Part shown: piece after piece, positions 1-6,691 of the stretch | Position numbering within the stretch: the first letter of the stretch is position 1 | How the letters are laid out: each line of letters begins with the position of its first letter | Assembly: GCA_036823195.1 (NCBI GenBank) | Contig: DAISGI010000060.1 | Coordinates: forward strand, 1-11,374 | DNA from: UBA4874 sp002399435 | GTDB lineage: Bacteria; Bacillota; Clostridia; Caldicoprobacterales; DTU083 | Direction: 5' to 3' | Length of the DNA stretch: 11,374 nucleotides | The notes under the pieces: generated by a model | Database searches by the model: none | Told to the model about the DNA's origin: nothing | Seen by the model: only the letters and a program-made list of their open reading frames with translations | Position numbers and translations under genes: made by a program

Positions 1-67
1 AAATTTATGTTTCACTGCCAGCTGGTGCTGGTTTGCTGATTTCTGGTTTGCTGATTTATGTTGCACT
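1..67. repeat. short tandem repeats at the 3' end of the MATE gene
   Basis: A perfect 15-bp tandem repeat, ctggtttgctgattt, occurs at 28-42 and 43-57. It lies inside a looser repeat of period 51, in which 3-16 (atttatgtttcact) recurs at 54-67 with one mismatch and the similarity continues imperfectly for about 18 more bases. On the minus strand the repeat covers the last codons and stop of the MATE gene. The reading frame stays open after that stop for 16 codons and then meets a second stop in the same repeat context, so the gene tail seems to have been duplicated. No terminator is visible before the window edge. Confidence 0.8.
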
Positions 68-1417
68 ATTGGCGGGTGCGGGTTCACAGGATTCCCGTTT
101 GAGGATCTGATGTCTCGCATACAGGAAGCTGGCGACCTGCCCCAGCCCTGCCAGAGTCCAGGTAACCGGATAGCAGGCATAAAGCATCATGATCGTCGGT
201 TTCCATGCAAAAAGGGTATAAATCCAGACGATCCGCAAGACGCATGCCCCGACCAGCGTACAGATCATCGGCAGGATGGAATAACCCATTCCCCGGGTAA
301 GACCCGGAAACACGCTCATAATACCACAGGTAAAGTATACGGCCATCATGATAATCAGACGAACATTGCCCAAACGGATTACCTCCGGATCCGACGTATA
401 TATATGAAGCAATGGCTTTCCGAACATCATGATACCGCCGCTTAAAAGAATCCAGGTGGCAAACACAAATATCGTGGAAATCTTTGCTATGGTATCAATC
501 CGCCTATACTTCCGTGCCCCCATATTCTGACCGGTAAAGGTAATGGCAGCATTATAATAGGCATTCATCGTGGTTCCCACCAGGTTTTCAATGTTACCGG
601 CTGCGGAATTGGCTGCCACCATGGTGGATCCAAAGGAATTCACGGCAGACTGAACGGTCACATTGGAAAGGGAGAATAACAAATTCTGAAAGCCTGCCGG
701 CAATCCGATTTTCACGATTCTCTTCAGCTGCTGTCCGTCAATACGGGTCTCCCGTGGCATAAACTGAATGGCTCCGTTGCTTCGGTACAAGCAGAGAAGG
801 ATCAGTACCGCAGAAATGTATTGAGAAATAATAGTAGCCCAGGCGACCCCTGCAACACTGATATGCACCACCAGTACGAAAAACAAGTTGAGTATCACAT
901 TGACAATGCCGGTAATGGTAAGATAATACATTGGATGACGGCTGTCGCCTATGGCACGTAAAACTGCCGCACTGAAGTTAAAGACCATACTGGCCGGCAC
1001 TCCAAGAAAGTAAATCATCATATAAGTTGTGGACAGATCAATAATATCCCCCGGAGTGCCCATCAGCTCCAGTAACGGCTTACAGAGAATGAGCCCCAAA
1101 ACCATGACTATGATCCCGCCGATGGAGCTGATGGCAATGGAAGTATGAACCGTCCGGCTGACGCAATCCGGCCTGTCCGCGCCATATTCCTGAGCAATAA
1201 TAACGCTGGTACCAACGGACAATCCCATGAAAAAGTTGACAAGAAGACTGATCAAAGACCCTGTGGCTCCAACTGCGGCCATTGCTTCCTTGCCTGAAAA
1301 GCGCCCGACTACAATAATGTCAGCAGCATTGAACAGCAGCTGCAGAACATTCATTGCCATAATGGGCAGGGCAAACAACAGCATTTTTTTGAATAAGGGC
1401 CCATTACACATATCCAT
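56..1417 (-). CDS. MATE-family multidrug/cation antiporter
   Basis: This encodes a polytopic inner-membrane protein of about 453 residues, the usual length for MATE (NorM/DinF-type) exporters, which expel cationic compounds in exchange for Na+ or H+. Near the N-terminus are LFALPIMAMNVLQLLFNAAD and VVGRFSG, the classic first-helix segment, followed by AVGATGSLISLL and about 12 hydrophobic segments in two halves. The second half restarts near KIGLPAGFQNLLFSLSN. The open frame extends upstream to 1549, but those residues are encoded by a 32-bp duplication and lack family similarity. I therefore chose the ATG at 1417 (MDMCNGPLFKKM), with another ATG two codons later at 1411; a weak GGAA lies about 9 nt upstream. 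It stands alone, with a terminator ending the previous unit just upstream. The substrate cannot be told. The C-terminal tail (EPAPANSAT) lies in a repeat. Confidence 0.93.
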   Translation of the reverse strand: MDMCNGPLFKKMLLFALPIMAMNVLQLLFNAADIIVVGRFSGKEAMAAVGATGSLISLLVNFFMGLSVGTSVIIAQEYGADRPDCVSRTVHTSIAISSIGGIIVMVLGLILCKPLLELMGTPGDIIDLSTTYMMIYFLGVPASMVFNFSAAVLRAIGDSRHPMYYLTITGIVNVILNLFFVLVVHISVAGVAWATIISQYISAVLILLCLYRSNGAIQFMPRETRIDGQQLKRIVKIGLPAGFQNLLFSLSNVTVQSAVNSFGSTMVAANSAAGNIENLVGTTMNAYYNAAITFTGQNMGARKYRRIDTIAKISTIFVFATWILLSGGIMMFGKPLLHIYTSDPEVIRLGNVRLIIMMAVYFTCGIMSVFPGLTRGMGYSILPMICTLVGACVLRIVWIYTLFAWKPTIMMLYACYPVTWTLAGLGQVASFLYARHQILKRESCEPAPANSAT

Positions 1418-1474
1418 ATCGTGGTTCCGTGAAAGCTTCAAAGTGTTCGCATCCTTTTTTGAATTTTTACCAGC

Positions 1475-1542
1475 ACATATTCTATCATAAAACAATTGGA
1501 ATAGCGCGATACATATTCTATCATAAAATATTTGGAATAGCG
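1475..1542 (-). promoter_or_regulatory. tandemly duplicated promoter-like element upstream of MATE gene
   Basis: Two 32-bp direct repeats lie at 1475-1506 and 1511-1542, offset by 36 bp and differing in only three positions (aaaacaattgg versus aaaatatttgg). Read on the minus strand, each holds TATGATAGAATATGT, which contains TGATAGAAT. This is one mismatch from an extended -10 box (TGnTATAAT). No good -35 is seen at 17 bp, as is common for extended -10 promoters. The downstream copy ends 57 nt before the chosen MATE start and the upstream copy begins just after the preceding terminator. The position fits a doubled promoter or a doubled regulator site; which one is inference. Confidence 0.55.
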
Positions 1543-1554
1543 AATCCACAGGAA

Positions 1555-1598
1555 CAAAATAAAAACCTTTTCCCCTGAAACGGACTCAGGAGAAAAGG
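1555..1598 (-). terminator. Rho-independent terminator of the KAS III/STAS unit
   Basis: On the minus strand a 13-bp stem (arms at 1586-1598 and 1566-1578, one G-T wobble) closes a 7-base loop (1579-1585). It is followed by TTTTTATTTTG (1555-1565). It lies 44 bp after the stop codon of the small STAS-like gene and before the MATE promoter region. Confidence 0.9.
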
Positions 1599-1642
1599 CC
1601 AAAATCCATTCCCGCACCGCAGAAATGGCTTTCAATCCACCT

Positions 1643-2041
1643 TTACTCTTTGGATTTATGCAATGCTGTCTCGTAATCGTTTACATACTCCACTCCTTCC
1701 GTCCAGCCGGGAATGCGCTGGCCGAGCCTTTTGAACTGCATAACGGTTATGGTATTCCCCTTGGTAACCAAATATCTTTTCCGAAAAGGAACACTCATGT
1801 ATCTTTGCAGCAAAGTCCCCAGCATTTCTGCAACTTTGCTGCCGGATGGCTTCAAATCCGGCACGTTGATGACAAGAGCGTACTCCTTTGTGGAAAAGGT
1901 CTGAACAGTCCTGTCGTAGTCCTCCAGAAAAGATTTCCCGTCTTCTTCATTGAAAAATCCTTCTGCCTTTAAATGCAGCACCTTGTTCACCCGATCCACA
2001 TTCATCTCGTAATTTGCCTTGTTCTTTTGATATTTTGCCAT
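1643..2041 (-). CDS. small STAS/SpoIIAA-like protein, function unknown
   Basis: This is a 132-residue soluble protein with no signal peptide or membrane segment. Its layout is an N-terminal strand (NKVLHLKAEGFF), a helix (NEEDGKSFLEDYDRTVQTF), a hydrophobic strand (EYALVINVPDL) followed by a helix (SGSKVAEMLGTLLQRYM), then strand KRYLVTK and a C-terminal helix ending YVNDYETALHK. This alternation, with a central buried strand followed by a loop and helix, resembles STAS/SpoIIAA-like domains; that assignment is my inference from pattern. The ATG at 2041 has AGGAGAG about 9 nt upstream; the frame is open further upstream but without support. It follows the KAS III-like gene by 92 bp with no terminator between them, and a strong terminator comes right after it, so the two form one unit. 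Its role may be to partner or regulate the enzyme. Confidence 0.8.
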   Translation of the reverse strand: MAKYQKNKANYEMNVDRVNKVLHLKAEGFFNEEDGKSFLEDYDRTVQTFSTKEYALVINVPDLKPSGSKVAEMLGTLLQRYMSVPFRKRYLVTKGNTITVMQFKRLGQRIPGWTEGVEYVNDYETALHKSKE

Positions 2042-2133
2042 TTCTTTTCTCTCCTGTCTTTTTATAATTATTGGAAACAACACAATCCGCTTTCTGCAAT
2101 CCCCTTTCCCGCACATCAAAACAGGAAAATATA

Positions 2134-3171
2134 TTAGAACTGGAACAGCAGAACACTGACCGTTGTACCGGATCCCATGGAACAAATTGTAACATAGTCC
2201 TTCCTGTGGATTTTCCCCATCTTCAGGGCCCGGTCCAATGCCAGTACCGGGCTGGTTGTCCCGGTGTACCCGTATTCCTTCCCCACATAGGTCGTCCTGT
2301 CGTAACTGATATTCAGCTTGTCCAGCGTTCGTCTGGCATCCGGCATGGTAAACTGAGAAAAGATGAGATGTCCAAGATCGGAAGGCTTCAAATGATTGTC
2401 TTCCGTAAGCTCCCGGATGAGCCTTTCCCAGATATCGGAAATAAAGCTGCCGTCAAACGGCTCCCAGTACCATTTCTTATCTTCGTCGTGTTCCACTCCA
2501 TCCCGGATAATTCTGGAGAATCCTGCCTTGGGCATGCGTATGCAGTTACACTCGGAAGTCTGTGTGAAATGAACGGAATCCAGAAATCCTCTTTTCCCCT
2601 CTTCTTCTTCTGCTTTCTCCAGGACCACAGCCGCGGCAGCATCCCCAAAGTTGGAATAGGAAACCTCATCGTTCGGGCTGCTAACCGAGCTGAACAACAT
2701 GGAACCAACGACCAGGGCCTTGTGGAAACGTTGATTGGTCATCAGAATGCGGCTGGCCTGATCCAGGGCCGTTACCATACCCAGGCAGTTGGAATTGGTG
2801 TCATATGCCATTTGTATGGTCGCGCCCCCCAGCATGTCCAGCAACTTGATGGCATTTGTCGGTGAAGTGTATTCCGGTGTATCCGTTGCAAAAACAAGCA
2901 GATCCATTTCTTCCATACTGACATTTGCGTCCTTCAAAGCTGCCCGACAGGCATGACAGCCCATTGTAACTACGGTCTCCCCCGGATCATCCGACAAGTA
3001 CCGGTATTCCCTTTCCAAATGTTTCAATAGACCGGAAACGTCTTTGCCCATCTTCTTAAAATGATCAATGAAATATTGGTTGCCAACCCGATGCTTCGGA
3101 TGATAGATGCCCGTACCTGTGATGTTGATGTTCTGATGTCTCATGTAAACCAAGCCCCCCATATTTCTCAT
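2134..3171 (-). CDS. KAS III (FabH)-like thiolase-fold enzyme with altered active site
   Basis: A 345-residue protein, full length for 3-oxoacyl-ACP synthase III-type enzymes. It opens with ITGTGIYHPKHRV, keeps the nucleophile region YDTNSNCLGM with Cys129 where FabH has its acyl-accepting Cys, and has FGDAAAAVVL and the C-terminal glycine-rich SMGSGTTVSVLLF. Aligning by eye with E. coli FabH, the His of PHQAN falls on Ser272 (FSQFT) and the Asn of RHGNTSAAS falls on Tyr302 (EYGYTGTTS). Both residues that drive malonyl decarboxylation are therefore missing, so it may be an acyltransferase or an unusual condensing enzyme and not a normal FabH. I leave the symbol blank. The ATG at 3171 has GGAG 6 nt upstream; the ATG at 3144 (MRHQN, G-rich tract upstream) fits the family start as well. 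It heads a unit with the small STAS-like gene. No acyl carrier protein or fatty-acid genes are adjacent. Confidence 0.9.
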   Translation of the reverse strand: MRNMGGLVYMRHQNINITGTGIYHPKHRVGNQYFIDHFKKMGKDVSGLLKHLEREYRYLSDDPGETVVTMGCHACRAALKDANVSMEEMDLLVFATDTPEYTSPTNAIKLLDMLGGATIQMAYDTNSNCLGMVTALDQASRILMTNQRFHKALVVGSMLFSSVSSPNDEVSYSNFGDAAAAVVLEKAEEEEGKRGFLDSVHFTQTSECNCIRMPKAGFSRIIRDGVEHDEDKKWYWEPFDGSFISDIWERLIRELTEDNHLKPSDLGHLIFSQFTMPDARRTLDKLNISYDRTTYVGKEYGYTGTTSPVLALDRALKMGKIHRKDYVTICSMGSGTTVSVLLFQF

Positions 3172-3180
3172 GTAAATCTC

Positions 3181-3195
3181 CGATATTATATATCG
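3181..3195 (-). promoter_or_regulatory. palindrome and -10-like box upstream of KAS III-like gene
   Basis: The sequence cgatat-tat-atatcg is a perfect inverted repeat with 6-bp arms, 10 bp upstream of the ATG at 3171. On the minus strand it contains TATAAT (3185-3190). No convincing -35 lies at 16-18 bp. If this TATAAT is used, the leader to the 3171 start would be only a few bases, which would favour translation from the ATG at 3144. A palindrome over a -10 box is a common operator layout, but the regulator is unknown and no FapR-type site was recognised. Confidence 0.35.
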
Positions 3196-3270
3196 TCTGT
3201 TTTCAAAAAGGGTTTAGGAGACTATAAAATATGCTTGATCCTTTGGTCAGTGCCATACCATCCGTGCAGT

Positions 3271-3314
3271 AAAAAAAGGAGAGAAGCCAATTGCATATGC
3301 CTTAGCCTCTCTCC
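3271..3314 (-). terminator. Rho-independent terminator after the aldolase gene
   Basis: On the minus strand GGAGAGAGGCTAA pairs with TTGGCTTCTCTCC (13 bp, two G-T wobbles) around an 11-base loop that itself contains GCATATGC. Seven T residues follow (3271-3277). It lies 78 bp after the aldolase stop codon and before the KAS III-like gene. Confidence 0.93.
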
Positions 3315-3392
3315 CGGACTGAATATCTTACTTTCATTACTATATCATTGTTAATCTGAAAATTCGTCAAGCCATCCGCTTTTGATCAGGAA

Positions 3393-4280
3393 TCAGGATA
3401 CTGACGCACGATAGATCTTCTCTATCGAATCAGCAAGCATTGAATGAAACTCCTCATCGGTTTGCTTTACAGAAAGTCCCTCGGACAATGCCCTGGAAAA
3501 GCTGGCAATAAGCCCATGGTTCCGGGCAAGCTTTTCATTTGCGGTCTCCCGGCTATAGCCTCCGGACAGCGCCACCACACGCATAACACGGGGATGCTTA
3601 ATCAGGTCCGCATAAAAGTTATCCTCTGTTGGAATCGACAGCTTCAGCATAACCTTCTCGTTCTCCTTCAGGCTCCTGAGCCCGTTCAGGATACCATCCC
3701 GAAGAAGCCTTTCCGACTCTTTCTTGTCCGGACTCTTGATATCCACTTCAGGCTCCAGGATGGGGACAAGACCGGCATCCAAAATCTGCCTGCCATATTC
3801 AAACTGCTGATCAACGATCTGCCTGATGCCCTTTGGATTGGCACTTTTTATCACAGAGCGCATCTTTGTACCAAAAATATGATGCCCCAGCGCACGTTTC
3901 AGAAGCTTATCCAAATCAGGGATCGGCTTCATCAGCTGCACTCCGTTTTCAGGATCTGCAAGACCTTTGTCCACCTTTAAAATCGGAACGATGCCCTTTT
4001 TCTCCCAGAGATAGTCTCCCGTTGGCATACCTTCAACTTCCCGTTCCATTGTTTGCTCAAAAAGGATTGCGCCGAGAATATGCTCGGAAGTAAATGCCGG
4101 ACTTGTAATGATTCTTGACCTCATCTTGTGTACGAGGTCAAACATCTCCTTCTCTCCGGAGTACGAACCTTTCGGGATCCCATATGCCGCCAGTGCTTTG
4201 GGCGTACTGCCCCCGCTCTGGTCGAGCGCCGCAATAAATCCCTTTCCCCTGCTCATTCTTTCTGCCTGTTCCAGATTCAT
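3393..4280 (-). CDS. fda: fructose-bisphosphate aldolase class I (Fda type)
   Basis: A cytoplasmic glycolytic/gluconeogenic enzyme that splits fructose 1,6-bisphosphate into dihydroxyacetone phosphate and glyceraldehyde 3-phosphate through a Schiff base. The 295-residue length matches the staphylococcal-type class I aldolases (about 296). Recognisable blocks are GFIAALDQSGGSTPKAL at the N-terminus, PILKVDKGL, LVPILEPEVDIKSPDK, and VMLKLSIPTEDN, where Lys213 sits at the Schiff-base position known for this family. ALSGGYSRETAN near the C-terminus matches the phosphate-binding glycine loop. The ATG at 4280 has GAGGTG 7 nt upstream. It has its own promoter (TTGTAT-17-TATACT) and its own terminator, so it is probably a single-gene transcript, although no terminator separates it from the upstream gene and read-through is possible. 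Confidence 0.96.
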   Translation of the reverse strand: MNLEQAERMSRGKGFIAALDQSGGSTPKALAAYGIPKGSYSGEKEMFDLVHKMRSRIITSPAFTSEHILGAILFEQTMEREVEGMPTGDYLWEKKGIVPILKVDKGLADPENGVQLMKPIPDLDKLLKRALGHHIFGTKMRSVIKSANPKGIRQIVDQQFEYGRQILDAGLVPILEPEVDIKSPDKKESERLLRDGILNGLRSLKENEKVMLKLSIPTEDNFYADLIKHPRVMRVVALSGGYSRETANEKLARNHGLIASFSRALSEGLSVKQTDEEFHSMLADSIEKIYRASVS

Positions 4281-4337
4281 GCTTTTGCACCTCGCTTGTT
4301 ATTATTTGGATGTCCCAAGCCAACAAACCCTTTACGT

Positions 4338-4352
4338 CAGGCAATAAGCCTG
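4338..4352 (-). other. small hairpin in the fda 5' leader
   Basis: CAGGC-AATAA-GCCTG is a perfect 5-bp inverted repeat inside the roughly 90-nt leader between the fda promoter and start codon. A further TTTA/TAAA pairing can form outside it with a small bulge. It is not followed by a T run, so it is not a terminator. Its function is unknown. Confidence 0.3.
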
Positions 4353-4378
4353 TAAACTCATTCCGTGTATCCATAACA

Positions 4379-4407
4379 AGTATATCACTTCCATTGAGCT
4401 GATACAA
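4379..4407 (-). promoter_or_regulatory. sigma-A promoter of fda
   Basis: On the minus strand TTGTAT (4402-4407) and TATACT (4379-4384) are separated by exactly 17 bp. The -10 box is about 98 bp upstream of the fda ATG, giving a leader of about 90 nt. The -35 box starts 6 bp after the stop codon of the preceding membrane-protein gene. Confidence 0.7.
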
Positions 4408-4412
4408 TCATG

Positions 4413-5078
4413 TCATAAGTGCAGCCTTCTCTGAATTTCTGCCCATAATGTTTTTCTTTCAAACAATAACAGGGCTGAAAGGAAAATAACAGAAACCCCG
4501 AAGCAAATCGCAGAGGGGATAATCACACGGACCGTTCCTGTCAAAATAAGTGCTGATATGGCAATTCCAAGCGAACAATCCAAAAAAAGAAATAGAATAT
4601 AATCCTGAGTATCCAGTTCCTGTATTCGGGCTATGAATGTTATCGCCAACATGGCGAAGGTGCAGAGAATGGGAAAGACATAATCCAGGGACCAGCCGTA
4701 GGAACCTGTGAAACGATCCCATAAGTAAGCCAGAAAGGATATGAGCACCGCCTGCCACAGGACGTTCTTCGTAAGATTATTCCGCTTCTGGATCAGAATA
4801 GCAAAATCAATCCAAAGGCTGGAAAAACCGGCGATAACAAACAGGGACCACCAGCCGCCCGCCGGCAGAATCAGATTGATGGTAACACAGATGGCGGCAG
4901 CACAGATCGTTCCAAAAGCAATCAGGGTGAGCAATTTCCGGCTGACTTTCAGGAAGCCGTTCAATATGGGAAAACGATTCCCACTGCCGTCGGGTGTGCC
5001 GGACAGAGTACTTTGGCAAAGGGGGCAACGGACTGGATTCCCCGGTAAGTCAATTCCACAATGATCGCATCGAAGCAT
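4413..5078 (-). CDS. zinc-ribbon, six-helix membrane protein (DUF6320-like)
   Basis: A 221-residue protein. Residues 1-21 hold a zinc-ribbon-like knuckle, Cys4-x2-Cys7 and Cys18-x2-Cys21 (RCDHCG and RCPLCQ). A short linker and about six hydrophobic helices follow, starting near LLTLIAFGTICAAAICV, WWSLFVIAGFSSLW, VLWQAVLISFLAYLW, FPILCTFAMLAITFI, YILFLFLDCSLGIAI and SAICFGVSVIFLSALLL, then a short charged cytoplasmic end. The ATG at 5078 has AGGAGGGG upstream and overlaps the end of the acyltransferase gene by 29 bp, which suggests translational coupling. The longer open frame up to 5255 only shadows that gene. Proteins of this layout occur next to alcohol-acetyltransferase-like genes in Clostridia; I recall the family as DUF6320, with unknown function. 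It may anchor or assist the neighbouring enzyme at the membrane. Confidence 0.88.
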   Translation of the reverse strand: MLRCDHCGIDLPGNPVRCPLCQSTLSGTPDGSGNRFPILNGFLKVSRKLLTLIAFGTICAAAICVTINLILPAGGWWSLFVIAGFSSLWIDFAILIQKRNNLTKNVLWQAVLISFLAYLWDRFTGSYGWSLDYVFPILCTFAMLAITFIARIQELDTQDYILFLFLDCSLGIAISALILTGTVRVIIPSAICFGVSVIFLSALLLFERKTLWAEIQRRLHL

Positions 5079-6345
5079 GAAACCCCTCCTCTCCGCTAAT
5101 TTGTTCCAGATTGGACACGACCTGTACGGAAAACCCCATATCGGCCAAACTGTGAAAAAATCGCTGCTGAATTCCTGTATCAACCAGTGGAGACGACACA
5201 CTAACCGCCAGAGTATCGCCAAAGGAACACAGGCAGAGCTGTGGACGTCTGGCACTCATAAACACATCAAACAGCCGGATGTAACCTGCCGCTTCGGGCG
5301 GCATGACAATACACCCGACATTGGAGAACGCTGCGGTATCCTCCCTGTCCTTCCAAAATCCTGCCAGGCGAAGAATCGGTATTTTAATCAGCAGAGGGAT
5401 GGCCTTGATCAAAGGGGCATTCTCCAAAGCTGTATAGCGGCTGACAATACCCTGAAGGTATTCTTTTGTCAGCTGCTGTTCAAACGACTGTTTGACATGG
5501 ACAAGGACCTGTTCAAAATCCTGCCCGTCCCTGCTAAAATTATGAGCGACCTGAATCAAGCCGAAAAAATTACGCGCTGTCTGCGCAGGAAAAAAACGCC
5601 GCAAGTCCACTGGAACGGTAACGACCACCGGGCGTGTTTGCTCGCGGATCGCCATTTCGCCATAAATGGAACACATCAGCAGCGCAACTAAAAATTCACT
5701 GAGGGTAGCATGGTGTTCATGTGCCTTCTTCAATACAGCTCCGACGGATAAAAAGCCCTCGATAATGCTCATGCGGTTATTGGGCCATCTTTCTCCACGG
5801 ATACGGAAAGGCCGGTATCGTTTTGTTATGGGAACTTTGCCTTTTTTGTCAAAATACTTATAGAACGCATCCAGACTTTTTTGATTCACTGCAACGTCAT
5901 AATCCGGCAGCCGCCCCGGGACTCCATACATCTCTGCCAAATAGGCAAAGACCATGGAGCGCAGAAACTGCAGGGCGCCGGTTCCATCCGCCAGGGCATG
6001 AAAAACTTCAAGATTGATCCTTTTCCCATAATACGACACACGATACAATAAACACGGTTTGTCAGCGTCATAGATGGGAGCGCAAACCGGCAGATTTTCC
6101 TCAAACACCTCAGGCCGCAGACTGCTCTCCTCAAAATAGTACCAGAATAATCCTTTTTTCAATATAGACCGATAAAGGGGAAAGACTTCGACTGTTTTCT
6201 CCAGCGCATGCTGGAGTACCACGCCGTCTACCGGTTCGATCAGTTCACAGACAAAGCGAAAAACCTTTGTACTCCGTTTCGAGCTGGTAGGGGGAAATAT
6301 TTTTGCGGCGTTGTCCAGTCGGCTCCATTGCTTTCTTTTACCCAT
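5050..6345 (-). CDS. alcohol acetyltransferase / condensation-domain-like acyltransferase
   Basis: A 431-residue soluble protein of the CoA-dependent acyltransferase (chloramphenicol acetyltransferase/condensation) superfamily. The catalytic HxxxDG motif is intact as HALADG (His116, Asp120), preceded by the typical strand RINLEVF and followed by TGALQFLRSM. The N-terminal KVFRFVCELIEPVDGVVLQ and ALEKTVEVFPLYRSIL match the donor/acceptor fold entry, and FSNVGCIVMPP near residue 345 matches the second-half latch strand seen in such enzymes. The start at 6345 has AGGAAGG about 7 nt upstream. The enzyme may transfer an acyl group to an alcohol or amine, possibly making esters or modified lipids or peptides; the substrate is unknown. 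It overlaps the downstream zinc-ribbon membrane protein gene by 29 bp, and the two are surely co-expressed. No peptide-carrier domain or NRPS partner is visible. Confidence 0.88.
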   Translation of the reverse strand: MGKRKQWSRLDNAAKIFPPTSSKRSTKVFRFVCELIEPVDGVVLQHALEKTVEVFPLYRSILKKGLFWYYFEESSLRPEVFEENLPVCAPIYDADKPCLLYRVSYYGKRINLEVFHALADGTGALQFLRSMVFAYLAEMYGVPGRLPDYDVAVNQKSLDAFYKYFDKKGKVPITKRYRPFRIRGERWPNNRMSIIEGFLSVGAVLKKAHEHHATLSEFLVALLMCSIYGEMAIREQTRPVVVTVPVDLRRFFPAQTARNFFGLIQVAHNFSRDGQDFEQVLVHVKQSFEQQLTKEYLQGIVSRYTALENAPLIKAIPLLIKIPILRLAGFWKDREDTAAFSNVGCIVMPPEAAGYIRLFDVFMSARRPQLCLCSFGDTLAVSVSSPLVDTGIQQRFFHSLADMGFSVQVVSNLEQISGEEGFHASMRSLWN

Positions 6346-6426
6346 GGAATTACCTTCCTGTCAGAAAATATTTATGCTTTCGTTATTATAATAAATAATA
6401 GCACAAATTACTCGAACCATCCACAT

Positions 6427-6471
6427 TCAATAGAATTTTGGTATGCCAGGTAATCGCATTTTTCCGCGCAT
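6427..6471 (-). CDS. possible 14-residue leader peptide (sORF)
   Basis: The ATG at 6471 is preceded by GGGAGAG with a 6-nt spacer and opens a 14-codon frame, MRGKMRLPGIPKFY, ending in TGA. The peptide is strongly basic (about four Lys/Arg) with no Asp or Glu. It lies 81 bp upstream of the acyltransferase start. Such short frames arise often by chance, so this is only a candidate leader or small peptide. Confidence 0.18.
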   Translation of the reverse strand: MRGKMRLPGIPKFY

Positions 6472-6554
6472 AGCTATCTCTCCCATATTCTTTGAGTCCT
6501 GTTATAAGATGGCGCAGTACGACGGCAGCCGTGACATGGCACTCCTGAAATTAT

Positions 6555-6591
6555 AAAAAAATGGCTCTCGCCGGACTGTAAAGGATCCGGC
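6555..6591 (-). terminator. terminator hairpin truncated by the assembly gap
   Basis: On the minus strand GCCGGA (6586-6591) pairs with TCCGGC (6570-6575) around a 10-base loop. Then come GAGAGCCA and seven T residues (6555-6561). The right arm continues as GAGAGCCA but the left arm is cut off by the Ns. If the missing bases are its complement, the stem would reach 14 bp directly abutting the T run, a normal strong terminator. It would end a minus-strand gene located in the gap. Confidence 0.65.
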
Positions 6592-6691
6592 NNNNNNNNN
6601 NNNNNNNNNNNNNNNNNNNNNNNNNNNNNNNNNNNNNNNNNNNNNNNNNNNNNNNNNNNNNNNNNNNNNNNNNNNNNNNNNNNNNNNNNNN
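6592..6691. other. assembly gap (100 Ns)
   Basis: Exactly 100 undetermined bases, the usual placeholder for a gap of unknown length in a scaffold. Sequence on both sides suggests at least one minus-strand gene is missing here. Gene order across this point rests on the assembler alone. Confidence 0.99.

Larger units (their letters stand above)
6346..6591. other. intergenic region between the acyltransferase gene and the scaffold gap
   Basis: No standard gene is seen. On the minus strand it runs from a truncated terminator hairpin at the gap edge, through two very short open frames with ribosome-site-like sequence (6502-6537, 10 codons; 6427-6471, 14 codons, GGGAGAG 6 nt upstream), to an AT-rich stretch holding TATAAT at about 6387-6392 before the acyltransferase ribosome site. 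No -35 box at proper spacing is convincing. Confidence 0.6.

Noticed and set aside
1418..1549. N-terminal extension of the MATE protein to the ATG at 1549
   Set aside because: The extra 44 residues are largely encoded by the duplicated 32-bp element, show no family similarity and have no ribosome site at proper spacing.
2071..2865. 264-codon plus-strand open frame
   Set aside because: It lies antisense to the KAS III-like gene, has no ribosome site or recognisable domain, and the minus-strand protein is clearly real.
5079..5255. Longer start for the zinc-ribbon membrane protein
   Set aside because: These codons lie out of frame within the acyltransferase gene; the ATG at 5078 has an excellent AGGAGGGG site and directly precedes the zinc ribbon.
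5050..6345. NRPS condensation domain as part of a peptide biosynthesis cluster
   Set aside because: There are no adenylation or carrier domains nearby and the length and neighbour fit a free-standing acyltransferase.
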